DNA from: Fulvia fulva | Lineage: Eukaryota; Ascomycota; Dothideomycetes; Mycosphaerellales; Mycosphaerellaceae | Assembly: GCF_020509005.1 (NCBI RefSeq) | Contig: NC_063023.1 | Location: forward strand, 1,054,001-1,118,000 | Direction of reading: 5' to 3' | Length of the DNA: 64,000 nt | In this document: positions 46,217 to 58,890 of the stretch, piece after piece | Numbering within the stretch: the stretch's first letter is position 1 | How the letters are laid out: each line of letters opens with the position of its first letter | Translations under genes and position numbers: made by a program | Notes under the pieces: generated by a model | Told to the model about the DNA's origin: nothing | The model's input: the letters and a program-made list of their open reading frames with translations, nothing else | Databases searched by the model: none

Positions 46217-46485
46217 ACAGATTACCATACTGCGGAGGATTGCTTTTGGTGGTCCACTATGTACTCGTAGCCGGCCTATAGACTTGCCATGACGAGAGGC
46301 GTTGTACTACGGATGCTACATGAATAGAACAATAGGCGCTGGGAGGATAGACAAAGAAGTACAACGATGATACTATTTCTTTGTCGCGGATGATTCTCAG
46401 AGTCGAACAATGGGCGCATCAGAGTCTCATATACTGTACCCTCGTGCCCCAAGACCGATCTCTAGCTCAAAAAACCTCTACAACC

Positions 46486-46965
46486 ATGACATCCAACATT
46501 CCAATCGATCCCGCAGTCTCGACTGCACTGCAAATCTTCGACCTGCCACCAGAACTCCGCCTCGAAATTTACGCTCACTTCATCTCCAGCTTCGACTACA
46601 CCAAAGCCACACACCCCTCGGAAGGATCCTACTACCTCCCGCTCCTCAACACCTGCCAAACATTCCGTAACGAAGCCTTGCGACTATGGCTAACTCATCT
46701 TCGCAATCTCCGCGACGAGGCTGAAGTCATATACGAAACAGCCGATGTTGTCGCAGCCCAGTATCTTGCGGACACTGCCAACACCTTCGATATGGAGGTC
46801 TACCTCAAGCTTCAGAACGCCATATTTACTACGCAAGCGCAGTTCTATTCGTTGCGTAACATGTTCCGTGCTGATTCGGGAACAGCGCTCGATCATGCTG
46901 TGGAAGCGCCACATACGGCTGATGGCATTGTGGAGCTTCTTGAGTGGTTGGAGGTGAATACATAG
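46486..46965 (+). CDS. 2EXR/F-box-like protein, cluster member 3
   Basis: 159 residues from ATG 46486 (MTSNIPIDP). IFDLPPELRLEIYAHFIS, YYLPLLNTCQTFRNEALRLW and LTHLRNLRDEAEVIYET are shared with member 2. The middle is shorter and diverged. The start is set by alignment; an in-frame ATG at 46381 also exists. The duplicates are about 270 bp apart and co-oriented. Confidence 0.65.
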   Translation: MTSNIPIDPAVSTALQIFDLPPELRLEIYAHFISSFDYTKATHPSEGSYYLPLLNTCQTFRNEALRLWLTHLRNLRDEAEVIYETADVVAAQYLADTANTFDMEVYLKLQNAIFTTQAQFYSLRNMFRADSGTALDHAVEAPHTADGIVELLEWLEVNT

Positions 46966-48369
46966 AGTTGACGTAATCTAGCGCAACGGATCAGTCTGGC
47001 AGTATAAGGTAAGTAATTTCCGAAATGTATGAGACGATAAGCATAATTTGCAGGAGCCTAGGGTAGCAGATACAATAAGCCGTTTGACAGACTGTCAAGT
47101 GTCATCCAATCCAGCGGGGGTATACTTCATCTTGTATGTGCCAAGCTATGGATCACTTTTGCGGGCATGATGATTGTGATGCGTGTTTGTGGTTCTGCTG
47201 GTGCTGGCTGCATGTGACCGCCAAGCATGAAGCTGAGTTCGAGCCTGCCAGCACATACCAGCGCAGCGCAGCAACACCTTGTAGTCGTCGGTTGCGTCAA
47301 GTATTGGAAAAGACATCAGATAGATGGCCAGAGGCTGAATCATGTGCTGTCGTTTCGCACAAGGTTGCAAGAATTCACGTCCCTTCGAGGTCAAAGCCTG
47401 CTAGATGCAAATACACCTGTTCCACTCGCAGCAACTCCCAATCAAGTGAATCGTAGCGTTGTCTGTCGCGCGCATTCGCTCTTCCTACGGGCTAAATTGC
47501 TCGACACCCACTGAAGACTCGATGCTTGTGAACGCTGTCATATGCTTCTTCCTTCGTGCCGCTTTTATTCCACTCCAGGTCGCATACATTCGGGGATGAT
47601 GCATGCACCGCCGACTTTCATGACTATGTGGCCAGTCGCTGTAAGAAGTCGTATTCTTCCTACAACATATCAGAGGTATTCTTCTCCTTCATGGCTGGTC
47701 GCAACCGGTGACGCTTGTAAGCACGATGTTATGCTGGCGACTGTAATCGGCACTTCTGCTGTGATGCAACTTCTAACCGGGTTTGAGTTGCATAGTATGA
47801 CTTGCTGTTCCTCCAGAGCTACTCGAATTGTGAGGGAAGAATCATCCTTGCCTTAAGGCACGCAAGTTGGTTCGAGTAGTCGATGCTGCGCCGTACCAAA
47901 CACTACCACTGCCACGTCTCTGCCTCTTCTTCTGCTTCTCAGCCGAGCTTCTGGGCAGCTGCTCATCCCACCCATCATACTCCAGTACACCATCCGCCCG
48001 CCTGCAGTCACAATCGTTCAGCGCGCTTATCGGCGTAATCTCGGAGAGCAGTTTCAGATCTCTGTCTAGCAGATACCGGTGACAGACCAGCGATCAGATC
48101 TTCAACCGGCGATACGCTGTGTGTCATAGCTTGAACATGCCAATGTCGACATTGTAGATCCTCAATGGCCGACATTTGGCCCTCACTCAGGGACCAGATC
48201 TGCTGCTGACTCTGGATCGTGTGACAGTGGCTTGAAACTGAAAGGACTGAAGATCATGATGTCTTGTAGGGTCCCCAGGATGATGAAGTCGGCTCGGGGT
48301 GTTGAGAGGTCGATGCACTCGCCGTGACGTGCCCGATGGAGGTGTATTGTGGTCGCGTAATGCATGCCT
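46966..48369. other. Gene-poor stretch
   Basis: Only short domain-less frames, for example 47136-47456 and 47542-47856 on the plus strand. No tRNA, repeat or transposon signature was recognised. Confidence 0.4.
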
Positions 48370-48932
48370 TCAGACATCATCCAGCTCGATCCTTCCAAGC
48401 ATTTCCTCACCAACTTCAGGTTCAGCCTTGGACTTCTCAGCATCAGCATCGACAAACCACAGGTGGTCTCCATAAGATATGCAAAGTTCTTCGCCTTCAT
48501 GAATGTCCCTTAACGCACGATAGACGATGACTTCCTTGTCGAGTTTCCGTGTCCAGCCAACATTTTGATCATCCGTAGAGTGATTGAACATGGAGCCTAG
48601 ACCAAGTATGATGGCCTGAGTAGTGATGACTTTTCGAGTAGTGGTCTTGATGGGCCAGTTATAGGTATAGTGATACAGCGAGGTCTTTTCGATGTGCTCG
48701 ACGTTTTCTTGGGGGTCTAGGATTAGTACTGGGGAGATGTCTACAATGGTGCCTGCAGGTATGGGAGCGCTTGCGAAGACGCCGCGACCTATATGATTGT
48801 CAGTGAAATCGTTCTACTGTGGGATTAGCTGTGGGTGAAGTACTGACCTTTGGGTGTGTTCAGCACAAGATTGAGAGGTCGAAATCGCTCCAACACGATG
48901 CTGTCGTCGCCCATATCAATACCGACAGCCAT
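48370..48932 (-). CDS. SET-domain protein
   Basis: Exons 48932-48848 and 48788-48370 join across a 59-nt intron (GTCAGT to CATATAG) in phase 1, giving 167 residues. The SET signature elements are present in order: RGVFASAPIPAG, the FNHSTDDQNVGW motif (NHS cofactor pocket) and EGEELCISYGDHLWF (catalytic Tyr). There is no pre- or post-SET domain, so it resembles the small fungal SET proteins rather than the classic histone methyltransferases. Substrate is unknown; lysine methylation of histone or non-histone protein is the family activity. Confidence 0.85.
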
Positions 48933-49101
48933 GGCTCGCAAGCCTATGGAATGAAATATAGAATCTTGATATCGACGAAAGAAATACAAAAGAGCAATAG
49001 TTGCACAACAAGTAATCCCTGCTCCACCACCCAGTCCTCAAGTTCTCAACCCCACATCATCACCCGCTCCGCTCCGCCCAGACCTCTCCCCTCCAATCCA
49101 T

Positions 49102-50178
49102 ATGGCAACCTCAAAGCTCTCAGTCCCTCACCAACATTCCCGCCATGGCAGCGCAAACTCCATCCGCACCTCTACTGAGATACTCTCCTCCAGGATGGCG
49201 ACGTCTCCATCCCATACGCGCACACGCTCCAACACCGTGACCGGACCCCACAGCGTCTCGCTCAAAGTCCTACGCCTTTCGCGGCCATCATTGGCGACGC
49301 AGACGCCTTTGCCGGCTACGAACTTTGGTGATGGGTTAGATATCAGTCCTAAAGCGAGTGTCGCATATCCCACCAGCGATGAGGCGCACCAGCATGGTGC
49401 GTTCCCACTCACGCCGCTCCTCACTCTCCCAGCTGCATTCGGCGCTGCCTACGTAGGCGAGACTTTCACCTGTACACTCTGCGCCAATAACGAACTGCCC
49501 ACCGATACCTCGAACAAGACGGTCAGCGGTGTGAAGATCGCTGCGGAACTGCAAACACCCTCCCACCCCGACGGCATCGCGCTCCAGCTCGAAAAAGCAG
49601 GCAAGGCAGAGGACGGCGATGATGGTGGAGATGTTCAACCAGGCGGCACGTTGCAAAGGACACTTGGTCACGACCTCAAAGATGAGGGACCTCATGTTTT
49701 GGCTGTTACGGTGACGTATACTGAGACGCTTCACGGCAACGGCGCGGCGAGTGGAGGGAGGGCGAGGACGTTCAGGAAACTGTACCAATTCTTATCGCAG
49801 CAGTTGGTAGCGGTGCGGTCCAAGGTCACGGAGCGCAAGAAACGCGACAAAGATTCAGCGGGCCCTAGAGAATGGGTCCTTGAGGCGCAGGTAGAGAACG
49901 TCGGAGAGACCAGTGTAGTAGTGGAGAAAGTGAAGCTGAAGGAACGGGAGGGGATAACAAGCAGGGAAATGATGAATGGGGAGGAAGGGAGGGAGGCGTT
50001 GGTTCTCAAGCCGCAGGATGTGGAGCAGGTTATGTTTATACTGAAAGAGGAGACAGAGCAAAAGGACGAAGAGGTGGGGGTGAGAGTCCCACTGGGACAG
50101 CTGCATATTGATTGGAGGAGTGCGATGGGGGAGAAGGGGAGTCTTACGACGGGGTGGCTTTCGAGTCGAGGAAGATGA
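49102..50178 (+). CDS. TRAPPC13-like trafficking complex subunit (DUF974)
   Basis: 358 residues, single exon; an alternative ATG at 49195 would remove the first 31. The conserved family features are VSLKVLRLSRPSL near the N-terminus, YVGETFTCTLCANNE, EGPHVLAVTVTYTE, FRKLYQFLSQQLVAVRSKV, EWVLEAQVENVGETSVVVE and, near the end, VPLGQLHIDWRSAMGEKG. TRAPPC13 is an accessory subunit of TRAPP III-type complexes, which act as exchange factors for Ypt1/Rab1 in ER-Golgi traffic and autophagy. It is divergent from the SET gene, with about 170 bp between them. Confidence 0.88.
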   Translation: MATSKLSVPHQHSRHGSANSIRTSTEILSSRMATSPSHTRTRSNTVTGPHSVSLKVLRLSRPSLATQTPLPATNFGDGLDISPKASVAYPTSDEAHQHGAFPLTPLLTLPAAFGAAYVGETFTCTLCANNELPTDTSNKTVSGVKIAAELQTPSHPDGIALQLEKAGKAEDGDDGGDVQPGGTLQRTLGHDLKDEGPHVLAVTVTYTETLHGNGAASGGRARTFRKLYQFLSQQLVAVRSKVTERKKRDKDSAGPREWVLEAQVENVGETSVVVEKVKLKEREGITSREMMNGEEGREALVLKPQDVEQVMFILKEETEQKDEEVGVRVPLGQLHIDWRSAMGEKGSLTTGWLSSRGR

Positions 50179-51237
50179 AGTGTTGGGTGGTCTTCATGAA
50201 GGTGGTGGACATATACTATGCTTGGACACGATGATGGGTCCTCGGCAGCTTCACGCAGCATGTGGTGGTCTCGGCAGGCTCGAAGGGTTTCAGTCACGTT
50301 CAGTGATACTGGAGACGAGGTGAAGCTAGATTTCACGAATCGATCACTCCATCCAGATCCAAATCCTCCATCCTCAACGACAAAGCACCCACACATTCAC
50401 CCATACCCCAAGACGAAAACACCACAGATCCCACGCCTTACGTCGTATCTGACATCTAACCCCAGCAACAAGTACGCGAGGCACGCTATCCACATCAGGA
50501 TCGTGCACGATAGAATCGTTGTTAGCAACGTCCGAAATTGCCGAGCTGATGAAGAATGACCGTTGGAAGGGTCCTGGAGATGATTGCAACGGTCTTGGGA
50601 GGTCTGTGACGAGGCCGTTGCCAAACGTGGTTGCCAGACGCCTCTGCCCAAAGAATGGATGCCACTTGTCTTGGTGGCTCCGAGACATGAATGTGAATGT
50701 TTGGTCGTGGTGTTTCATCTTCGTCTACATCTTCATGATTGAGACCGGGTTGTCGGTAGTGTCTCGGGCATAAAATTGAAGTGTCAGGTGGGGTTCAGCT
50801 ACACCTTGTACTATGGTGCTATGATGAGGCCAGGTGTTGCGCAAGTCTACAGTCCTGTCTAGCACTATTCTTCACGATGATCGTCTATCACAGCTGACGA
50901 AGCCATCCAAGCTGTTTGGCTTGGCGCCACCATGATTACCGTTCACCCGTTGCTACATATTCCTATCTCGGTAGACTGTAGACTTTCGGCAGGATGCGAG
51001 TTGGCGTGGCTGGCGCTTATCAAACTTTCACCGAAAGTCGGCCGCAGAGAAGCGACGGTTTGTTCGTCGTGTTTTGCGTAAATTGATGGGTCATCATCGT
51101 ACTGTATCTGTGTGCATCATGGCTGGACATAGGCTTCTTTGCAGACACGAGTCGTAAGCATCGAATCGGAGCAATCAGACGCTGAGATATGCCTCGTGCA
51201 TGTAGCGTGCTCGTGCTCGTGCGCAATATTGATCGAG
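50179..51237. other. Intergenic, no gene supported
   Basis: Short open frames on both strands around 50218-50773 have no domain. Nothing was identified between 50.8 and 51.2 kb. Confidence 0.4.
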
Positions 51238-51848
51238 TCAAGACTGCCCGCTTGCTCGGCTCGTCGACCTGTCCCTGAGGTTCAGGAAGCGACGGCGTTG
51301 CGCTAGCTCGGCAGTGCAATTCCGAGCGGATGATAAGAATACGGCTATTTGCGGAGACATCTCGTCGACGTTGTCGCTGCATTCATCATCGCAGGAGGCA
51401 GGCGCTTGCATTTGATGGATCAATTCGGGGACATGAAACAGGAGAGACTGGAGGTCTGGGAGGCTGAGACAGTTTCCTTTGGTGCGTTGTGAGGATGGCG
51501 ACGTCAGGATAGGATGTGGCGCTGCTGCGTTGGACGATGAAGTTGTGGATCTTTCGGGGTGATGCTGGACTTGTGTAAGCAATATTGGTGTTTGTAGGTC
51601 TATTGATTAGAAGAGTTGTCGGTTAGGCGTGTTGTAGATACTGGACATGACGGAGGTACATGTATACCTGTCTCTCTGCAGGTCCATTCTGGCGGGCGAA
51701 CAAAGCAAGACGGCTGGTTGACGTTGTGGTGCTGGTGTACCGCACGCTTGTCCGGATGTGGATGAGGAGCAAGTCGATAGCAGGGATGACTTGACGCCGC
51801 TCGAACCACTTCGACAGTCTGATTGATCAAAGCTCCAACTCTGCTCAC
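51238..51848 (-). CDS. Possible two-exon gene of unknown function
   Basis: A well-formed 68-nt intron (51667-51600, GTATAC, branch GCCTAAC, acceptor CAATAG) would join a frame ending PSCFVRPPEWTCRET to DLQTPILLTQVQHHPERST and onward to a stop at 51238. The second exon has acidic and Ser/Cys-rich sequence (SCDDECSDNVDEM). No ATG was found for the first exon and no family was recognised. It is listed only because of the intron; it could equally be a non-coding transcript. Confidence 0.3.
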
Positions 51849-53090
51849 TGATCAAGCTGGTGAAAGAAGCATCTCGTTGCTGATCGGTGAGAGGGTGTGC
51901 AGCAATCGATAGTTTGCATTGTTCACGAGGCTCTCTCTCTGCGAACGATTGATGTGTACCACAATGCAACTTTATGCAAGTGTGCATCAGATGGCGTACA
52001 CTCTGCCCTGACTCGCAGCTGGCACATGCGGGCGCGGCACATGCGAAGTGTCTCACAGGCACAGCTCGGACCTGCAGCTTTGCGAGCTCAAGACGCTAGA
52101 GGAGAGCTTGTCGTCGCGATAGCCGGCAGAGAATGGACACTTCTCCGCCATCAGCCTTTGTTTGGTCGGTTGTGGTTGACACCGCTACCTCCTATGTCCA
52201 CGTTGTGATGTACATGTATCGCCAACGCCACGCGCTGGGCTGTATGTGTGGCATGCTCTCGGCTGGCTGCTGAGAAATAGGTGCCCTGTGTGTCGCGGGC
52301 CACTAGCAGAACCGTCTCGCTTTGGCTCACTCGCGTCCCCTGCTAGGAGGTAGACTCCGTTGGCTGTTCGTTCATATCCTGACTGTCTCATCTCATCTCA
52401 TACCGCACCCTCCACCGCCCACCTCGCCGTCGGGCTCGATATACTGCTACTGCTAGACCTACAATCTACCGCACAACGTGAGACGGTCGGAGCGAGTTTG
52501 TCTCGGAAACACAGCACTGGCCCATTAGGATTGACGGCAGACATTGTGCATTCCACGGTACTGCCCACGTTAAAGCACCACATCGCTGCGAACCCTGGCT
52601 TGGCCACGTTTTTGCGCCCTGCGTCCTCACTTATCCCCGACCACCTCACCTTGCCCATCACCTCGACGACCTGGTCACGGACGCTTGCTCTGCAACACTT
52701 TTGCACTGACCACATCGCACTTCTCAAAGCGCAGACTGCACTGCCGACGTTTCGGACGAGGTTACACGCACATCCACGCGTGCAATATCTGCCATATTGC
52801 CGCTGCAGCTACGCGATCCACCACCAAAACACCACATCGCTCACCACACTGTGCTACACTCTGCCAATTCGCGCCGGGTGCACGCTTCTGACACCTGTAA
52901 GCCTCAGGCAGTGCGACCGGCACATGCGCGACAACAACCCACCGCGACCCTCGATCAATCTTTGCATGCAGCTCAACACATGAGCTAGCGCCGCACCACC
53001 CGAATCGACTCGGTGCAGTATACTGTATTGCACGTCCGCTCCTTGACCAGCAGCACCTCCGAAACAGGCCCTCCCATCCTTCACTTTCAT
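51849..53090. other. Upstream region of DENN gene
   Basis: A 207-codon plus-strand open frame (52360-52983) is Thr/His/Leu-rich with no domain, and is more likely a chance frame or 5' leader of the DENN gene. Confidence 0.35.
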
Positions 53091-56000
53091 ATGGCTCCCG
53101 CCAAGCCCAGCAACAATGTCTCCTCCAACGGCGACACTTCCGCTCCGCTCGCCGACTACTTCTTCATAGCAGGCATCGAGTCCACCCAGGTCTACGACGA
53201 GAAAGTGCAGGCGGCGCCTCCCGCAGCTCCTGTGGAGGACACTATCGACGAGGACCGGGAGTTGGAGATTGACAATGTCAATGGCGGTCGTCCCACAACC
53301 CCAGGCTCGCCTACAGAAACCGTGCAGAGGAGGTCACGTTACAGCTTCGAAGCGAGAAAAAGCATTGGCAGCATCATCAATGGTCTGGACGAGAAGATAC
53401 CTTCGAGCAATCGCAGCAGCACAACGATCAGAGCAGTGCAGATAGGAGCGGGAGCATTGGACGATGATGCCTTCGAAGAGGCGCTTAAGAAGTTCGCTAC
53501 GGAGAGGGACAGCTTTTTGGAAGACATCCATGTGCAAGCGGGCACGGTAACATCGCACAATCCGCAAAAGAGGCCATCGCACAGGCCGAAGACGGTTCGC
53601 ATCAATCAGGATGAGAATAATTTGACTGCAAATGGTCTCAAGAGTGGAGTTGGCAGTCTGCGAAGGAGGTTGTCGACCATGAACAGCATGAAGAGAGCGT
53701 CCAGCCGGAGTTCGGTCAGGCAGTCGAAACGCTTGAGCGGGTACAATAGCGTTATTCCTTCGCCGCAGCCATTTCAGACGCCTGCAGATATGCACCCTCT
53801 GCAACGAAGTTACGAACCCGTACTGCTGGACAGATACCCCACGAAGACCATGGTGGACGAATCGAAGCGACGGACGCCCTTCCCGGATTATGTTCCAATG
53901 TTTACGTTTCCAAACGATGTGAAAGTGGTCACCTCAGACGAAAGACCGCGATCAACATGGCATGGGTTCGCAATGACAAACTCCGACAACAGCAAGCTTT
54001 ATGGTGTGACGGTCACCATTTGGGTGCCGCTGAACAACACAGCATCTGATGCTCTCGAGCAGCAGTGTGAGCAGTGGAGACAAACGAATATGCGACCCGA
54101 AGAACGAGAATTGGCCAACAGCTTAGGAGAGAGGCTTTCGAGCGAAAGAGCGAAGCTTAGCAGACTTCTGGCGGAATTGCCGAGCGTAGAATCTGAATCT
54201 GACGAGCGTGAGCAGCTTGAAGAGGAGATTGCAGCTGTGGAAGAGAAAATTGGACTGATGAACGACCTTTTGAGGCCTGTCCGACATGGAGCCGCATCCA
54301 AGATTGATGGCCTAACAGAAGGTGACACCGGTTTTTGGATACCGCGCGCATATGGTGTACTTGGGAAAGACGCCAACATGACCAGTTTCTGGAAGGAATG
54401 GTTGAAGGCCATCATTGTACCAATGACGAACGGAGCCATCTTGCGAGTGCCGGCTTCTTCGCCAAAGGTGGGACTATGGCAGCCTCTGGAACGATACGTC
54501 TGCAACCTATGCATAGAAGCACTCAGCCCCATCACTTCCATCACACAAGTCGAGGTTGCCATTCGAGATTTACGACTCTACGCACGGAAAGAAGCCATCA
54601 ACGAGCTGCCAGGGTCTCGCAACAACGATCTCTACGCCCTTTTCCGGTGTCTCACCATTCCCAACATCATCACATTACTGGAATTTGCACTTTCCGAATC
54701 GCGAATCGTGTTGGTGTCGTCACATACAGCTATGCTGCAGCTGGCTTGTCAAGCGCTGACGAGTCTGCTGTACCCGATGAAGTGGTCTGGAGTGCTGATC
54801 CCTGTTCTGCCCTATCGGTTGATTCAGGCTCTCGAAGCGCCTTGCCCTTATATTGCAGGCATTGAGAAGCGGTATCCGACCTGGCAAGATCACATGCCAG
54901 ACGATGACTACTGCATGGTCGATCTCGATAAGAACGAGATTCACAGTACGGAGCAGCCCATTTCGTTACCGAGACCACAGCGACGGAAGCTGCAAGCGCT
55001 ACTCCAGCAAGCAGCACCACACCATCTGCGTTTTGGCGTACCCGTTGGGCCTCCTCCATACGCGATAGAGACGTACCCTTGTGATATGTTCTCATCGGAG
55101 AACCCGCAAGTCTTCACGTCAAAAGCGGCGCCAACGACATTGGCGAACTACGTCAGCGAGAGCTCGACAACGTTCGGTGACGCTACGAGCCTACCATCGG
55201 TGTCGAAGCAGGCCGTCTTCAATGCATTCGTGTCGCAACGACCTGACTCGGCACATCGTCACAATGAGAGGCCATCCACCAGCTCGACGAGCAAGAACAG
55301 CCAGTCTTCGAGCGCATCGCCGCCATCTCCAACCACCACACCATCGCCAGTATCGACCAACTTTCCACTCACACCTACAGGGGTATCACGGAATGACTCA
55401 GGTTTCGCGCTGCAGGCATCGCTTCGAGAGAAGCGGTCTGGCCACTTCACTGATGGCCTCTCGCGCCGCAACTCAGCTGTAACGTCTCTCTTCAATGCAA
55501 GGAATCCTTTCCAGGACAAGACTAATACCCAAACCCAGCTCGGTCCTGACCGCATGAATACAGTGCGCCGACCCAGCGCACCTCTCCCTGGTCAGCAGAG
55601 CGCGCCTGTACTTGGTCACCATCCCAGCATGTCCACTTCTACCCTGGGGGGCACGACTTTGAACGGTGCAGGCTCGACATACGCACCTAGCATATATGCA
55701 CCGAGCACGATGGCTCCCAGCACGATCATGCAGCCACAACTCGTCCAGCGCGTGCAAGATACCGATACGACGAAGTGGGTGGAGGGTCACTGCTTGCAAC
55801 GGCGCCGACCTGATACAAAGACTTACTGCACCATCTGCGACGAACGGTGTGATGATGAAGTCTTCAAATGCACTGGTGAGTAATTTCCCAACATCTTCGG
55901 ATACATTACTAACAGCGTTAGGTTGCGGCATGACCATACACGGGCGCTGCGCAATGGCGACCTGCATCGTCTGCCCCGTCGCATTCCGTGCGGATCAAGT

Positions 56001-56544
56001 ACGAGCAGCTTTCGTCCGCTGCTTCGCCTCACTCTTCTACACTTACCGAAAATGCATGCAGCACGCTTCCGGCGCTCACAGGAAGCAAGGAATGGTCTAC
56101 CACTTCAACATGGACCAATTCATCAAGAGCGTCCCTCATGGCGACAGCGAGTACATGAGCATGCTACGACAGACCCAAGCATTCAACGAGTTCATCCACG
56201 AACGCGAATCGACACGAGCCGAGGATCCTTCCATCAAGCTTTTCGACGAAATCATCTTATCGAAGCGAAACAGAGGGCGAAGCTCTTTCTTCTCGAAGTC
56301 GCATACTTCTTTCCTATCAGATACGTCTGATCACCTTTGGCGTTCGGCAGCGGCAACTCTACCCAATGGACGACCGAGCGATACTCGGGCTAGTGCTGGG
56401 CGTACTCCTGCTAAGCTTGATCCGACTTTGATGAAGGAGCCACGATCTATACAAGGCGCGCCGCGATTGGGGCAGGCCAAGACGAAGCGCAAGCCGGTTG
56501 CTAGTATGCTCATCAATACTCAGACTCTATCACCCGAGCCTTGA
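53091..56544 (+). CDS. DENN-domain protein with C-terminal zinc-binding module
   Basis: Exons 53091-55875 and 55922-56544; the 46-nt intron has TACTAAC. The product is 1135 residues. A disordered 250-residue N-terminus leads to the uDENN region (TPFPDYVPMFTFPNDV, STWHGFAMT). A charged helix follows, then the cDENN core (DLYALFRCLTIPNIITLLEFAL, ESRIVLVSSH, GVLIPVLPYRL, YIAGI) and dDENN. The tail includes a C1-like Cys/His array (HCLQRRRPDTKTYCTICDERC, then CGMTIHGRCAMATCIVC). DENN proteins are guanine-nucleotide exchange factors for Rab GTPases at membranes; a C1-like finger could bind lipid. The single intron falls inside the zinc module. Start ATG 53091 was chosen over 53013 because it begins the alignable N-terminus. 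Confidence 0.9.
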
Positions 56545-58101
56545 GGAGCCGACACCATCAACGTAACATGTTTATTTGCATTCCTGGCGTTCGGCGAAGA
56601 TTCGAAGTCCCGACATCTTGGAAGTCGAAGCCAGGACGACTCAAAAGAAAGTTCTTATCTTTATCTGGAGCACATTATTGTACTATAAAGCGTAGGCGCA
56701 TTTGGGCGCCATACAGACATGCATATGTGTCACTACTATCGGAGAGGGGAGGCAAGAGATGACTTGGATAGATTGGTCCAGCTTGGATTGCGATACAGGG
56801 GAACCGGCAGGCAAGCATATTGAGATGAGATATATGTACTCCTGGAAGACTCTCAGGAGGGGATTGTAGGTGTCGCGCGCTATCGCTCGCTCGTTTTATT
56901 TCTAGTGCATAGTTTGTAGTTGTAAGATATGGGTAGTGATGAGAGGAATGACATGGGTTATGTGTGAAGAGGCTGGTTTTGATGTTTTCTTCGGGTCTCA
57001 GTGGGTGTCTGCTGATGGCGGTCCTATGTGGTTGGTGAAGGGGTCATGGAGTGAGTGATACACCGGTGTTCACGCGACATCGTTTGGCTTAGGGGGAAGA
57101 TCTGCGCCTTGCAGGAGACATTAGCACTTCTCCTAGAGCACCCAAGCGCTCACGGCCTGAGAGATCTTACTAGCGGGAATACAACAATACACACCGGCGG
57201 GAAATCCGCCACTCTTACAGCTCACCTACAGTCTTCCAATGCACACGTTCCATCAACACCATCACGTCCAGCACTCAAGTACAGACCCCCTGGCATGGCG
57301 CTGGAACATGATGTCGCAGCCGTACACGCCAATCTGGACCGCACCAAGCGCTGATCGTCAAGTCTCCTGCCGGCGAGGCGCTGCATCGACAGCAAAGCAG
57401 GCAGCCACGATTCGGATCCGCGAGGGCGTGTTTGTATGCAAGGAGCATGGCGGTACACTTGAGGACAGCGCGCCGCTGCGATGCTCCGACTGCTCTTGTG
57501 TGAGCCACAGTCTTCAAGGACTGCGATATCTCAAGGTGTTCGGACGGCGACGAACATGATCAACGGCGTGGGTAATGTTTGCGAAAGGGCACTTGAACGG
57601 GGCACCGTCCTTGTTCCCTTGATCGCTCCACTGCACATGCTACCTACGCCTGTTATATGCCCACAAGGGAGATCGCTGAGCAAGACGAATATCGAGCTAC
57701 CGAAATAAGGAGTGGCAGTCGAGTTCATGGCCTGGACGAACACTGAAGATTAGTGAACAAGACAGTTCCGGGAACGTTGCATCGATTCATCATGAGCCCT
57801 TGGGTATCAACTTCGACTGGGGAGGTATTCGAAATTTGGCCAAGTTCAGAAGCATCAGACTGAGAGGAGCGGTTCAGGCACCAGGTTACGATCCCTCGAG
57901 AACTTCCCATCGAGAGCAGGGCCAGGTCTACGTGCATTCAACAGTCTTCTTCCACTACTCACACCCTCCGGGCGGTGTCCATTGAGGTTTGACGTCACCT
58001 ACGTCGTCCGGATCGGATCGTGAGTCTGAGACGGACAGCAGCTGAGCCGGGAGCCGGGAACCGGGAGCATCATGTCGTGAGCGTTGCACCATGTGCTTGC
58101 A
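56545..58101. other. Gene-poor stretch before metabolite-gene relics
   Basis: Only short domain-less frames were seen (for example 57055-57354 and 57239-57559 plus). The missing N-terminal half of the methyltransferase was looked for here and not found. Confidence 0.4.
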
Positions 58102-58582
58102 GTAGTCACGACAAGGCACCCGAATCCATGCGAAGATCGAGACCCAGGAGAGCGTTATGATTTCATACATGCGGCAGGCTTCTTCCACTTGTGGAGTTGG
58201 GAAAAGCAGATCCAGGTATGTGACTGACAGCGCTGCAGTTAAGCCCTGGCTGTTCACTAATAGTTGGTGACAGGCGTATACCAAAGCGGTGCTCATGCTC
58301 AAGGGGAGACCAGGCTGTATCCTGTTTGGCCGAAATACTAGCGTAGAGAAGGCGAGGCTGCTTGATCAGGGTCCATTCGCTTCCCCAGACGGCGATCATA
58401 CCTGGTTGCATGATGCCAACATCATGAGACGCATGCTGAAGCTGGTCGAAGAGGACACCGGGAGGAAGCTCGAGGTTGTTGTCGACGAGACGCCCCTCAC
58501 TGATGAGTACATCTTGGGTCTGAAAGTTGTGTCCGAGCTGGGATGGACGAAGCGTTTGTCGTTCACGATTCGAACTATGTGA
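58102..58582 (+). pseudogene. C-terminal half of a SAM-dependent methyltransferase
   Basis: Two exons (about 58102-58215 and 58274-58582) are joined by a 58-nt intron (GTATGT to TGACAG). They give RYDFIHAAGFFHLWSWEKQ, then AYTKAVLMLKGRPGCILFGR, DHTWLHDANIMRRML and LVEEDTGRKLEVVV. This matches the second half of the methyltransferases found in fungal terpenoid and meroterpenoid clusters (AusD-like). The N-terminal cofactor-binding half is absent, because an in-frame stop precedes the first exon. The call rests on remembered family patterns and should be checked by alignment. Confidence 0.55.
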
Positions 58583-58890
58583 TGACAGCAAGCATTCCCC
58601 TTGTTTCTCGCACTCGTCGACAACGGCCTGTAGGTACTCACAATAGTAATCATCTCCCAGGCGATGATCCGAGAATCAGACCACCACATCGGAGCGAACC
58701 GATGGCCAGTTGTAGCTTGAACGGGGTGCGAGCTTGCCTGTATGTCCGTGCAACAGGTGATGAAGTAAAGGGCAGTCCTGCTGATAGTCCTCGTCATTGC
58801 TCCTCTCTGGTCTTTAACCACACCGCCCGCGAGCCTCCGTGCTTCCGACTTGATATCTTCGCTCACAACATTGACTCCATTGAACGAGAA

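Noticed and set aside
52360..52983. 207-codon open frame upstream of the DENN gene
   Set aside because: Low-complexity composition, no domain, and a position typical of a leader or promoter.
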